DNA of 64,000 nucleotides, taken from positions 124,001 through 188,000 of the forward strand of contig JAGYJF010000005.1 in assembly GCA_018402135.1 (NCBI GenBank), given 5' to 3'. Positions 45,127 to 54,509 of the stretch are shown piece after piece; the stretch's first letter is position 1; every line of letters begins with the position of its first letter. The notes under the pieces were generated by a model that made no database searches, was not told where the DNA came from, and saw nothing but the letters and a program-made list of their open reading frames with translations. A program made the position numbers and the translations under genes. Origin of the DNA: Flavobacteriaceae bacterium (GTDB taxonomy: Bacteria > Bacteroidota > Bacteroidia > Flavobacteriales > Flavobacteriaceae).

Positions 45127-48100
45127 ATGTATAATCATAAAAATCTGTTTGGTTTAATTTTCATCCTTTTTGCCAATACTATTTTGGCGCAACAATCCGC
45201 TGTTTTCAACAACGATTGGGTGGATTATCAAAAGGCCGTAAATTTATATAATGAACATCAATACCAATCGGCGCAAATGCTTTTTATAACAGCTCAAGAC
45301 AAGGCAACTTCTCAAATTATCAAATCGGATTGTGCGTATTACATTGCCAATAGCGCAGTGCGTTTAAATCAGCCAAATGCCGAGCAGCTGGTTTTAGATT
45401 TTGTAGAAACCTATCCAACTTCAACCAAACGAAACACGGCTTTTTTAGATATTGGTGATTACTATTTTAAAACTGGCAAATATGCTTACGCGAGAAAATG
45501 GTATGATAAAGTTGATGAGTCTGGATTGAGTTTTACTGACAAAGAAGCCTTTAATTTCAATTATGGCTATACCAACTTTACCACTGGAAATAAAAAAGAT
45601 GCGGAAAAGTATCTTCAACGCGTTACTACGTCAAAAACCTATGGCTCTCAGGCAAAGTATTATATTGGTTTTATGGCTTATGAAGGCGACGACTATAATA
45701 CTGCAAATGCCTATTTTGAACAAGTAAGCGATAATGAAAAATACCAGGAAAAGCTTTCCTATTACCAAGCCGACCTCAATTTTAAACTTGGTAAGTTTGA
45801 AGAAGCCATCCAACTGGCGAAGCAGCAATTACCAAAGGGGAATCCAGAGGAAGTTTCTGAACTCTCAAAAATAATTGGAGAAAGCTATTTTAATTTAGAA
45901 CAATACAACGAAGCCTTGCCATATCTTAAAGCCTACAGAGGGAAAAAGGGAAAATGGAATAATACCGATTACTATCAGCTTGGTTATACCTATTATAAAC
46001 AAAATGACTTTGAAAATGCTATTTCAGAATTTAATAAAATCGTAGACGGAAATAACGCTGTGGCTCAAAATGCCTACTATCATTTAGGTGAAAGTTACAT
46101 CAATTTAGATAAAAAGACTGAAGCGTTAAATGCCTTCAGAAATGCCTCTGAAATGCCGTATGATGCCAAAATAAAGGAAGACTCCTGGCTTAATTATGCC
46201 AAAATCAGTTATGAAATTGGGAATCCATATCAATCCGTTCCGCAAGTATTAACGGGCTACCTAAACGCCTATCCAAAAACGCCCTATCGCGATGAAGTAG
46301 AAAGCTTGTTGATAGATTCTTATATTACCTCAAAAAATTACAAAGAAGCTTTAGAATTATTGGAGAATAAAAAAAGCTTTGCAAATAAGGCAGCTTTACA
46401 AAGAGTAGCATTTTATAGAGGAATTGAGCTTTACAATGAAAATAATTATTCACAAGCTTTAGGAATGTTCAAGAAATCTATTGCCGAAACCGTGGACGCG
46501 CAAGTGAACGCACGCGCTTTATTTTGGAAAGCTGAAACCGAGTACCAGCTTAATAACTACAATGAATCTCTGATTAGTTTAAAACAATTTCAACAGGCAT
46601 CCGAAGCGGCTAACACCACTGAAATTGCCCAACTAGATTACAGTTTGGCCTACGTTTATTTTAAGTTGAAAAATTACGAGCAAGCCACGAGTTATTTCAG
46701 TAAATACATAAAAAATCAGAATGGGGAATCCTTAAAATTGAACGACGCCTATTTAAGATTGGGTGATGGATATTTTGTGACTTCTAATTATTCCGAAGCC
46801 ATCAAAGCCTACGATAAGGCCGCTAAAATTAACAATATAGAATCAGACTACGCTGCTTTTCAAATAGCGATGAGTAATGGTTATATAGGTAAAATACCTC
46901 AGAAGATTGATGGCCTGAAAAGTTTTATCAGTACTTATAAATCGTCAGGATTGCGCGATGACGCTATGTATGAGCTGGCAAATACTTATGTAAAAACCAA
47001 TCAAATTAGCTTAGCGATTGATTTGTACGATCAGTTAAATGCCGAATACAAGAACAGCGTATTTATTTCAAAATCTATATTGCGCCAGGGTTTGGTATAC
47101 TACAATCAAAATGATACAAGTAAGGCACTTACAAAATTTAAAAAAGTAGCAGCAGATTATCCCAATTCAGAAGAAGCCAATCAGGCTGTAGCCACTGCGA
47201 GATTGATTTATATAGATTTAGGTGAAGTTAATGCGTATGCACAATGGGTTAAGACTTTAAAATACATTGAAGTTTCTGATGCTGAGTTGGATAACACAAC
47301 ATACTTAGCCGCGGAAAAGCAGTATTTAGATGCCAATGTAGATAATGCTATCAAACAATTCAATAATTATATTAACAGTTTTCCCAACGGATTAAATGCT
47401 TTGAAAGCGCATTTTAATCTGGCCCAATTGTATTACGGGAAGGATTTATTCGACAATGCACAACCGCATTACGCTTATGTTTTGGAGCAGAATAACAATG
47501 AGTATTCTGAGCAATCTATGGTGAAACTTTCAGAAATTTATTTGAATAAATCTCTGTGGAATGAGGCCGTATCTATTTTAGAGCGCTTAGAAACTTCAGC
47601 AAGTTATCCTCAGAATATTGTGTTTGCACAATCTAATTTGATGAATGCCTACTACCAACTAAAAAATTACAATAAAGCCGTGTCATATGCCGAAAATGTA
47701 ATGACCAAGGTTGGTGGCGACACAAAGATTAAAAACGATGCACAAATCATAATTGCGCGCTCAGCTATTGCGCTAGATGATATGCAAAAGGCAAAATCGG
47801 CCTATGCAAATTTAGAAAAAACAGCCTCAGGTGCTTTGGCTGCGGAAGCTTTGTACTATAGTGCATATTTCAAAAACGCTGATGGAAATTATGAAGTTTC
47901 AAATACAGTAATTCAAAAATTAGCAAAAGATTATTCTAGCTATAAATTATACAGCGCCAAAGGTTTGGTGGTTATGGCGAAAAATTACAATGCTTTAAAC
48001 GATACGTTTCAGGCCACTTATATTTTAGAAAGTGTGATAAAGAATTTCGCTGAGTTTAGCGACGTTGTTTTAGAAGCGCAAACCACCTTACAATCCATCA

Positions 48101-48150
48101 AAGAAACTGCGGCTAAAACTAATGCTTCGGTTGAAACTGATAAGAATTAA
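45127..48150 (+). CDS. Large secreted TPR-repeat protein
   Basis: The 1007-residue protein has a signal peptide ending near LAQQS (MYNHKNLFGLIFILFANTILAQ). The rest is a long array of TPR-like helical pairs, from YQKAVNLYNEHQYQSAQMLFI through repeated motifs such as YYQLGYTYYKQNDFENAISEFNKIV and YELANTYVKTNQISLAIDLYDQL. It is likely periplasmic or at the outer membrane. The outer-membrane barrel gene begins 25 bases after the stop. The pair occurs in flavobacterial genomes, but I do not recall a demonstrated function. Confidence 0.88.
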   Translation: MYNHKNLFGLIFILFANTILAQQSAVFNNDWVDYQKAVNLYNEHQYQSAQMLFITAQDKATSQIIKSDCAYYIANSAVRLNQPNAEQLVLDFVETYPTSTKRNTAFLDIGDYYFKTGKYAYARKWYDKVDESGLSFTDKEAFNFNYGYTNFTTGNKKDAEKYLQRVTTSKTYGSQAKYYIGFMAYEGDDYNTANAYFEQVSDNEKYQEKLSYYQADLNFKLGKFEEAIQLAKQQLPKGNPEEVSELSKIIGESYFNLEQYNEALPYLKAYRGKKGKWNNTDYYQLGYTYYKQNDFENAISEFNKIVDGNNAVAQNAYYHLGESYINLDKKTEALNAFRNASEMPYDAKIKEDSWLNYAKISYEIGNPYQSVPQVLTGYLNAYPKTPYRDEVESLLIDSYITSKNYKEALELLENKKSFANKAALQRVAFYRGIELYNENNYSQALGMFKKSIAETVDAQVNARALFWKAETEYQLNNYNESLISLKQFQQASEAANTTEIAQLDYSLAYVYFKLKNYEQATSYFSKYIKNQNGESLKLNDAYLRLGDGYFVTSNYSEAIKAYDKAAKINNIESDYAAFQIAMSNGYIGKIPQKIDGLKSFISTYKSSGLRDDAMYELANTYVKTNQISLAIDLYDQLNAEYKNSVFISKSILRQGLVYYNQNDTSKALTKFKKVAADYPNSEEANQAVATARLIYIDLGEVNAYAQWVKTLKYIEVSDAELDNTTYLAAEKQYLDANVDNAIKQFNNYINSFPNGLNALKAHFNLAQLYYGKDLFDNAQPHYAYVLEQNNNEYSEQSMVKLSEIYLNKSLWNEAVSILERLETSASYPQNIVFAQSNLMNAYYQLKNYNKAVSYAENVMTKVGGDTKIKNDAQIIIARSAIALDDMQKAKSAYANLEKTASGALAAEALYYSAYFKNADGNYEVSNTVIQKLAKDYSSYKLYSAKGLVVMAKNYNALNDTFQATYILESVIKNFAEFSDVVLEAQTTLQSIKETAAKTNASVETDKN

Positions 48151-48174
48151 CAAACCTATTTCAAGAATTAAAAT

Positions 48175-49902
48175 ATGCAAAAGCAAACCGTTTATACCTT
48201 TCTTTTTATTTTGATGTTCCCTTTGTTTTCTTGGGCCCAAGACCGGAAAACCGACACCATAGACACACAATCTGTAAATGTTGTAAAACCATATACCCCT
48301 ACTATTTCCGATGCGTTTAAGATAAAAGAAATACCTGTTTTAAGTGAAGACGATAATCTTAAAAAGCAAGTGGTTAAATATAATATATTTTCAATTCCAG
48401 TGGCCTCTACTTTCACGCCTGCCAAAGGGAAGGCAGCCGAAGTTGACAAACAAACACAACAAAATCTTTACGATAATTATGCCTCTTTGGGTGTGGGAAG
48501 TTATACAAGTATTTTAGGTGAACTATACATTAATCACGAGCTTATTAGAGGTGAAAATGTTGGTGGTTCATTCTCGCATCATTCATCACAAGGTGGAATT
48601 GAAGATGTGCTATTGGACGATTCGTTTTCAAAAACAGGATTATCGGCTTATTTCTCTAAGGCTTTACGCGACTACGATTGGAAAGTTGAAACGGCATACC
48701 AACGAAATACTTTCAACTGGTATGGTTTGCCACAGACTTTTTTTAATGAAGCGAATTCGGGCGGTATCGATCCAGCCCATACTTTTAATAATTTAAGTGT
48801 GAATGGAACAGTCAATTTTAGCAATGCTACTGTAAATGGCGCTTCTGTATTATTCAGAAGATTTAGCGATGATCGTGGTTCAGCTGAAAATAGATTTGTA
48901 GCAAAAAGTGGTTTCGATATTCCTATTAGAGGCGAAAGCCTTGCATCGGAACTGAAAATCGATTTTTTAAAAGGTGGTTTTGACAATGATTTTTTCGGGA
49001 GTCAAGAACTTAAATATGGAAATGTAAACGTCGGGCTAAAATCAGCCTATCAACTTGAGCAAGATGATTTAACAGTTAACTTAGGGGCTAATTTGGTTTA
49101 TTTAAACGATACTGAAGGCGGTAAAAATAAATTTTTTATCTATCCAAACATAACGGCATCCTACCGTTTGGTAAGTGACGTTGTAATTGCCTATGCCAGT
49201 ATTACCGGTGATTTGGTTCAAAATACGTATTCAGATTTTTCTGATGCCAACCCGTTTGTGTCTCCGACTTTAAATATTGCCCCAACCGATCAAACTTACA
49301 ATGCAAGTATTGGTATGAAAGGAAAATTGAGTAACGCCGTTAGTTATAATGTAAACGGAAGTTATTTGGACGAAAAGGTAAAACCATTGTTTAAAGCAAA
49401 TAGTGTAGTTACAGGTGCAACACAAGATTATCAAAACGGAAATTCCTTTGGGATAATTTACGACGATGTACGAACCTTTTCGGTTTTAGGTCAATTGTCG
49501 TTTGATATCAATAGAAATATCAATTTGATTATGCAAGGGGAATATTTTAGTTATCAACTCACAACACAAGCAGAAGCTTGGAACCTTCCTGATTTAAAAG
49601 CTTCGGCTATTTTGAATGCTCAAATTGATGATAATTGGTTTGCAGGGGCTAGTTTGTTTTTTATAGGAGAGCGGAAGGATGAATTCAGAGTTGATGGTAC
49701 GCTCTTGCCAATGGAACCTGTGACAGTAACATTAGAAAGCTTTTTAGATGCGAATTTACACGTAGGTTATAGAATTAATCAACAACTTTCGGTTTTTGGA
49801 AAGGTGAATAATATCCTTAATAACGATTATCAGAATTGGAGTAATTTTCAAGTTCAAGGTATTCAGGTTTTGGCAGGTGCAACTTATCAGTTTGATTTTT
49901 AA
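48175..49902 (+). CDS. Outer-membrane beta-barrel protein (TonB-receptor-like, short)
   Basis: 575 residues with a signal peptide (MQKQTVYTFLFILMFPLFSWAQ). A short N-terminal part (NVVKPYTPTISDAFKIKEIPVL) could be a TonB-box-like or docking segment. The rest is alternating strands ending in phenylalanine (YQFDF), the signal for Bam-mediated insertion. It is shorter than SusC-type TonB receptors and shows no plug domain that I can see. It is paired with the large TPR protein upstream, which may be its periplasmic partner. Confidence 0.8.
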   Translation: MQKQTVYTFLFILMFPLFSWAQDRKTDTIDTQSVNVVKPYTPTISDAFKIKEIPVLSEDDNLKKQVVKYNIFSIPVASTFTPAKGKAAEVDKQTQQNLYDNYASLGVGSYTSILGELYINHELIRGENVGGSFSHHSSQGGIEDVLLDDSFSKTGLSAYFSKALRDYDWKVETAYQRNTFNWYGLPQTFFNEANSGGIDPAHTFNNLSVNGTVNFSNATVNGASVLFRRFSDDRGSAENRFVAKSGFDIPIRGESLASELKIDFLKGGFDNDFFGSQELKYGNVNVGLKSAYQLEQDDLTVNLGANLVYLNDTEGGKNKFFIYPNITASYRLVSDVVIAYASITGDLVQNTYSDFSDANPFVSPTLNIAPTDQTYNASIGMKGKLSNAVSYNVNGSYLDEKVKPLFKANSVVTGATQDYQNGNSFGIIYDDVRTFSVLGQLSFDINRNINLIMQGEYFSYQLTTQAEAWNLPDLKASAILNAQIDDNWFAGASLFFIGERKDEFRVDGTLLPMEPVTVTLESFLDANLHVGYRINQQLSVFGKVNNILNNDYQNWSNFQVQGIQVLAGATYQFDF

Positions 49903-49910
49903 AACTCCTA

Positions 49911-49943
49911 ATTCCTGCAATCCCGATAGCCATCGGGAGGAAT
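49911..49943. repeat. Short nested palindrome after the barrel gene
   Basis: TCCCGAT-AGCC-ATCGGGA lies inside outer arms ATTCC/GGAAT. The core TCCCGATAG also occurs in the decayed tRNA at 7804. It lies between convergent genes at 49902 and 49997. Confidence 0.6.
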
Positions 49944-49996
49944 CTTGTCATTGAACCGACAAATTCATAAAACCTAATGACTATTATTTTGTTAAA

Positions 49997-50698
49997 TCAA
50001 ATTAGAACCAAACGCGCCAAATAATCAAAATGCGCGCCATCTTCTATTTTTTCACATTGTAAACCAACAGTTTCACAAGCCGTTTTTAGGGTTTCAAAAT
50101 CGAGGTATAACCATTTCATTGCAATTTCATCTTCGCCTTTATAACTCAGATAATAATCGAGCTCGCCATAATAGCCGGCATTTAAATCCATCCAATAGCC
50201 GCCATCGTCGTCTTCATACATGTATTTAATATCGGACGAATCGATTAAAATTTGTCCACCAGAGCTTAACAATGATTTCAAGTGATTTAGATAATGCGCA
50301 ACTTTGTTAAGCTCTTGAAATATACCTGTACCATTCATCAAAAGTAAAATGGTGTCGAATCTTTCAACCTCATCTAAAACATCAAGACCTTCAACATGCG
50401 AGACGCCGCGCATTTTTGCGACTTCAATTGCACCTTTTGAAATATCAATCGCCTTAACGTTGAATCCTTTATTTTGAAGATACAAACTATGATTTCCGGC
50501 ACCGCAACCCACGTCTAAAATACGTCCTCTACATAATTTTAAGGCGGTTTTTTCTATGGTAGGCATCGCTTTAAAGCCTCTGAACAAATAGGGTAACGGC
50601 AGTTCATCGTCATCCGATATATTGGTTGAAGTAATTAGGTTTTCGGCATGTTGGCCGTTGTAATAGTCTAATAGGGCCTGTCCAAAAAGATCTTTCAT
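49997..50698 (-). CDS. Class I SAM-dependent methyltransferase
   Basis: 233 residues. The SAM-binding motif I is RILDVGCGAGNHSLYLQ, followed by motif II NVKAIDISKGAIEVAK and an acidic motif near IKYMYEDDDGGYW. The substrate is not indicated by sequence; the family includes methylators of small molecules and lipids. It is convergent to the barrel gene and divergent from the YkgJ operon. Confidence 0.88.
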   Translation of the reverse strand: MKDLFGQALLDYYNGQHAENLITSTNISDDDELPLPYLFRGFKAMPTIEKTALKLCRGRILDVGCGAGNHSLYLQNKGFNVKAIDISKGAIEVAKMRGVSHVEGLDVLDEVERFDTILLLMNGTGIFQELNKVAHYLNHLKSLLSSGGQILIDSSDIKYMYEDDDGGYWMDLNAGYYGELDYYLSYKGEDEIAMKWLYLDFETLKTACETVGLQCEKIEDGAHFDYLARLVLI

Positions 50699-50827
50699 AA
50701 AATCGTATTTTGTCTTGGTATTATTTTTGATAATTATTTTGAGTTTTCGTAAAATTCAAAGAAATTATTTTGATGTTAAGTATAAGACAATCAAAAAAAG
50801 TATTTGATAAATCATTATTTTTACATT

Positions 50828-51319
50828 ATGCAAGACTTACTTCAGTATTTACCAGTAATGGCCAAAGATAAGCATAAGGAGAATAAAATATTTTTCGCAA
50901 AGCTAAAAAAAAAGGCACCCAAAAATCTTGATTATGTGATGCAAGAATTGCATACCGCAGAGTTTAAAAGAACGGACTGTTTAACATGTGCCAATTGTTG
51001 CAAAACTACTGGGCCGTTGTTTACAGATAAGGACATTGAGCGCATTTCAAAGTATTTTAAAATGAAACCAAGTGTTTTTATAAAAAATTTCTTGCACTTA
51101 GATGAAGAAAACGATTACGTACTGCAATCGTTGCCTTGTACTTTTTTAGGAGCGGATAATTATTGTTCAATTTATGAAGTGAGACCCAAAGCGTGCAGAG
51201 AATTTCCGCACACCGATAGAAAGAAATTTCAGCAAATTGCGCAACTAACCTTAAAAAATGTTGCGATTTGTCCAGCAGCATTTAATATTGTTGAAGACAT
51301 GAAAAAACGTATTCTATGA
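50828..51319 (+). CDS. YkgJ-family cysteine-cluster protein
   Basis: About 163 residues from the ATG at 50828; an upstream ATG at 50804 adds eight unlikely residues. It carries the YkgJ cysteine set: CLTCANCCKTTGP, LPCTFLGADNYCSIYEVRPKACREFP and CPAAFN. These are thought to hold an Fe-S or zinc cluster; family function is unclear. The stop overlaps the next gene's ATG by four bases (ATGA), opening a four-gene run of tightly packed genes. Confidence 0.85.
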   Translation: MQDLLQYLPVMAKDKHKENKIFFAKLKKKAPKNLDYVMQELHTAEFKRTDCLTCANCCKTTGPLFTDKDIERISKYFKMKPSVFIKNFLHLDEENDYVLQSLPCTFLGADNYCSIYEVRPKACREFPHTDRKKFQQIAQLTLKNVAICPAAFNIVEDMKKRIL

Positions 51320-52230
51320 TAAAGACATTAAAATTACACAGTTTCATCGGCGTATGCTTACTTTTTTCAGCATTGAATGTCAATGCCCAGGAGTGGATGA
51401 GTAACCTAAAAGTAGCTCAACGGTTAGCAGCGGTTCAAAATAAAATGATTTTAATGGTTTGGGAAGAAGAAACTTTTTACGATTACCCCGTTATTGTTGT
51501 TAACCGCAATAACCAATCCATTATAGTTAATAATTTATTTTCGGAACCAGAGCTAAATAAATCACTCTGGGAATATTTTGTTCCGGTGGTGGTTTCGGAG
51601 TATGTTTATGATGATCTTTACGAAAGCATCAAGAACAAACGTTCGGATATCTATTTAGATAAATTGAGTGATCCTTCCTTAAAAGTAATGGATATTAATG
51701 GGAATATCGTTAATGTAAAAATGGGTTATGATAATGACTTTAATCTTTCAAGAATTATAGAAGATTATGCTTTTACCACTGAATTTTTAGCCCAAGAACT
51801 AAAAAACTATGCTCAGTCTAAAACGTTTTACACCAGTTATTTTTTAGCCTCAAAATATCTTGATTTCTCGATGTATAGCAAACCCAGAGTGCGGTCTAAC
51901 CTAATAAATTTGGCTAAAATTTATATGAATGAAGCGGCTGACTTATTAGCTGCGGAACCAGATGATAAAAAGCCGGAATTACAACAAAGATTAGAGCTTT
52001 TAGAATTAGAAGTTGATTTAATTGAAGGCCAGACCGGAACCGTATTGAGAAAATTAAAAAGGTTGGATAAGAATATTGTTCACGAAAGCAATGAAACGTA
52101 TCAAGCCTTTTTATATTTTACGGCGCATAAAATGCGCAATGATCATGAAAAAGCTGAAGTATGGAGACCACTGGTTTCACTTGTTAACATTAAGAAAGCA
52201 CAAAATATATTAAAAATCAATTCGAATTAA
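51316..52230 (+). CDS. Secreted thioredoxin-fold-like protein lacking CxxC
   Basis: A 304-residue protein with a signal peptide (MIKTLKLHSFIGVCLLFSALNVNAQ). The N-terminal part EWMSNLKVAQRLAAVQNKMILMVWEEETFYDYP resembles secreted thioredoxin-like domains in which LLDFTGSWCVNC would occupy the WEEETFYD site, so no redox cysteines are present. A second strand DINGNIV fits the fold. The C-terminal 130 residues are helical. It is second in the overlapping operon. A protein-binding or structural role is possible; the fold assignment is a guess from pattern. Confidence 0.6.
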   Translation: MIKTLKLHSFIGVCLLFSALNVNAQEWMSNLKVAQRLAAVQNKMILMVWEEETFYDYPVIVVNRNNQSIIVNNLFSEPELNKSLWEYFVPVVVSEYVYDDLYESIKNKRSDIYLDKLSDPSLKVMDINGNIVNVKMGYDNDFNLSRIIEDYAFTTEFLAQELKNYAQSKTFYTSYFLASKYLDFSMYSKPRVRSNLINLAKIYMNEAADLLAAEPDDKKPELQQRLELLELEVDLIEGQTGTVLRKLKRLDKNIVHESNETYQAFLYFTAHKMRNDHEKAEVWRPLVSLVNIKKAQNILKINSN

Positions 52231-52231
52231 G

Positions 52232-53074
52232 ATGGAGTCCATTATTAACTACTTTGAAACCATTCCGTCACTTCACCGCAGTATTCTTTTGGTTGGTGGG
52301 ATTACGTTTTTTTGGTTGTTGGAAGGTGCGTTGCCATTGTTTAAATTTGAGTATAAAAAATGGAAACATGCTATTCCTAACTTATTTTTCACTTTAACTA
52401 CCATCCTTATAAATTTTGGGTTGGCTTTTGTGCTATTACTTTCTGCGGATTGGGTAAAGGCCAATGATTTTGGAATTATTAACTGGCTGCCTAATACGCC
52501 ATTGTGGATGTATATTTTAATTGGCGTCTTGCTTTTAGATTTTTTTGGAGCCTATCTGGCACACTATGTTGAACATAAGGTAAAACCTCTGTGGATGATT
52601 CATTTAGTGCATCATACAGATCATAACGTAGATACCACAACGGGTAACCGACATCATCCTGTTGAAAGTTTAATTAGATTTGCGTTTACCTTATTTGGTG
52701 TTTTTTTAGTTGGAACACCCATAGCAATTGTTATGATTTATCAGTCGCTATCAGTTGTATTTACCCAATTAACCCATGCTAATATCAAATTGCCAAAACG
52801 AATTGATAAAATGATAAGTTATTTTCTAGTTTCACCAGATATGCATAAAATACACCACCATTACCGTTTGCCTTATACAGACTCTAATTATGGTAATATT
52901 TTTAGTATTTGGGACAGATTATTTGGTACTTACCACTATTTAGACAGAGAAAAATTAGTTTATGGTGTTGATGTTTTTCCAGACGAACAAAAAAATAGCA
53001 GCATTGTTGAACTACTTAAACAACCGTTTCAAAAATATGACAGACCAACATTATCATCCGATGTTGAAAATTAA
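52232..53074 (+). CDS. Sterol desaturase / fatty acid hydroxylase family
   Basis: 280 residues with four to five membrane helices and the histidine clusters that bind two irons: HYVEHKVKPLWMIHLVHHTDHN, NRHHPVE and DMHKIHHHY. Members hydroxylate or desaturate lipids with oxygen. The substrate could be a fatty acid, sphingolipid or carotenoid; flavobacterial lipids with hydroxy fatty acids make the first plausible. The next gene overlaps its stop by 14 bases. Confidence 0.9.
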   Translation: MESIINYFETIPSLHRSILLVGGITFFWLLEGALPLFKFEYKKWKHAIPNLFFTLTTILINFGLAFVLLLSADWVKANDFGIINWLPNTPLWMYILIGVLLLDFFGAYLAHYVEHKVKPLWMIHLVHHTDHNVDTTTGNRHHPVESLIRFAFTLFGVFLVGTPIAIVMIYQSLSVVFTQLTHANIKLPKRIDKMISYFLVSPDMHKIHHHYRLPYTDSNYGNIFSIWDRLFGTYHYLDREKLVYGVDVFPDEQKNSSIVELLKQPFQKYDRPTLSSDVEN

Positions 53075-53927
53075 TCTGTATTTTATTTTTCTTGTTCTCA
53101 TGAATTGTAATCCAAAGTCTTCTATAGAAGTTCAAGGACATAGAGGTTGCCGTGGCCTACTTCCTGAAAACACCTTACCAGCTTTTAAAAAAGCCATAGA
53201 ATTAGGCGTTCATACTTTGGAATTGGATGTAGCGGTAAGCAAAGATGGAATTATCGTGGTATCGCACGAACCTTATATGAATGCCAATATTTGCCACAAA
53301 CCTGATGGTGGAGATATTTCTGAAGGTGAAGCCAGAGGGTACAATTTATATCAACTTACCTTTGAAGAAATTCAGAATTTTGACTGCGGAAGTAAAACGC
53401 AACCAAGATTTCCGGAACAGCAATTAATGAAGGCATCCAAACCTTCTTTATCACAAGTATTTGAATTGGCAGAGGCGTTAACCCCAGAGATTAAATACAA
53501 TATTGAACTAAAATCGCATCCAGATTATGATGATATTTTCACACCCGCTCCGCAGGAATTTGTGCGTTTGGTATTAGCGGAAATCAATAAACACGATGTT
53601 TTCAAAAGAACCAATCTCCAGAGTTTTGACCTTAGAATCCTAGAAGAAATTAAACGTCAAGCGTCAAGCATGCCAGTAGCCGTATTAATTGACGAAGATG
53701 AAGCTATCTGGGCCAAAACAACATCATTGTCTTTTTTACCTGAAATCATCAGTCCATATTTTAAATTACTAGATGCCAAAACTGTAAGAAATTTAAAGGC
53801 TGAAAACTTTCAAGTAATTCCATGGACGGTTAACGACATTAAAGACATGCAACAAATGATAGATTGTGGTGTAGATGCCATCATCACCGATTATCCGGAT
53901 AGGTTAATTCCGCTTTTAAAAAAATAA
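53061..53927 (+). CDS. Glycerophosphodiester phosphodiesterase lipoprotein
   Basis: I take the ATG at 53061 because it gives a lipoprotein signal (MLKINLYFIFLVLMNC). Earlier in-frame ATGs would bury this in coding sequence of the upstream gene. The 288-residue TIM-barrel shows the catalytic set: HRGCRGLLPENT (His, Arg, Glu), TLELDVAVSKDG (Glu, Asp) and VVSHEP (His). It hydrolyses glycerophosphodiesters to glycerol 3-phosphate and an alcohol, probably in the periplasm. It ends the four-gene operon that includes a lipid hydroxylase. Confidence 0.93.
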   Translation: MLKINLYFIFLVLMNCNPKSSIEVQGHRGCRGLLPENTLPAFKKAIELGVHTLELDVAVSKDGIIVVSHEPYMNANICHKPDGGDISEGEARGYNLYQLTFEEIQNFDCGSKTQPRFPEQQLMKASKPSLSQVFELAEALTPEIKYNIELKSHPDYDDIFTPAPQEFVRLVLAEINKHDVFKRTNLQSFDLRILEEIKRQASSMPVAVLIDEDEAIWAKTTSLSFLPEIISPYFKLLDAKTVRNLKAENFQVIPWTVNDIKDMQQMIDCGVDAIITDYPDRLIPLLKK

Positions 53928-54116
53928 TTCCTAAAATTTATTTCCAAATAGTAAGGTTCGTTTTTAAAACTTTACAATTATGGACATTTCATGCCTGTTT
54001 TTGTGTTGTTCATAGAATTGTTTCTTCTACATTAATAAATCATCAGTATGTTAGTAGTCGGGATATTTTACAAAGCGCTATTAATTCAGCATAAGTTTAA
54101 CACTTAAGCAACTGAA

Positions 54117-54509
54117 TTGAAAACAAAATTACTACTAACAGCCATGTTGCTTTCAGGAGCATCAAAGGCCAAAGCGCAGCAACCTGCAGCCATTATAGAA
54201 AAAAATGTAAATGTTACCGCTAAAGCTGTGTACCATGATTTGAATAGTACTCGTGATACACTCATTTTAAAAAGCGATAAGAAAATAAATTATCTCTATA
54301 CCATTAATCACGATTACTCACGAGAAATTGATTTCTACATTGGCAAAACTGAATACAAATTACCTTTAAATAAACTAAGCCAAGGAAAACATGTAATAGT
54401 GGTAGTGCAATCACCTTTGCGAATTGTTTTTGTAGTTAAAATTTTAAAAGACTTAAATGGAGATATTGAAGAGGTGATTGCTAAAGTAGCTTCGACAGAC
54501 AACGATTAA
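54117..54509 (+). CDS. Small secreted protein of unknown function
   Basis: 130 residues beginning with TTG at 54117 and a signal peptide (MKTKLLLTAMLLSGASKAKAQ). The mature domain is short and beta-like (DTLILKSDKKINYLYTINHDYS, then VIVVVQSPLRIVFVVKIL). No family is recognised. It converges on the muramidase gene with a 4-base overlap of stops. Start choice is uncertain because no ATG lies upstream. Confidence 0.6.
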   Translation: MKTKLLLTAMLLSGASKAKAQQPAAIIEKNVNVTAKAVYHDLNSTRDTLILKSDKKINYLYTINHDYSREIDFYIGKTEYKLPLNKLSQGKHVIVVVQSPLRIVFVVKILKDLNGDIEEVIAKVASTDND

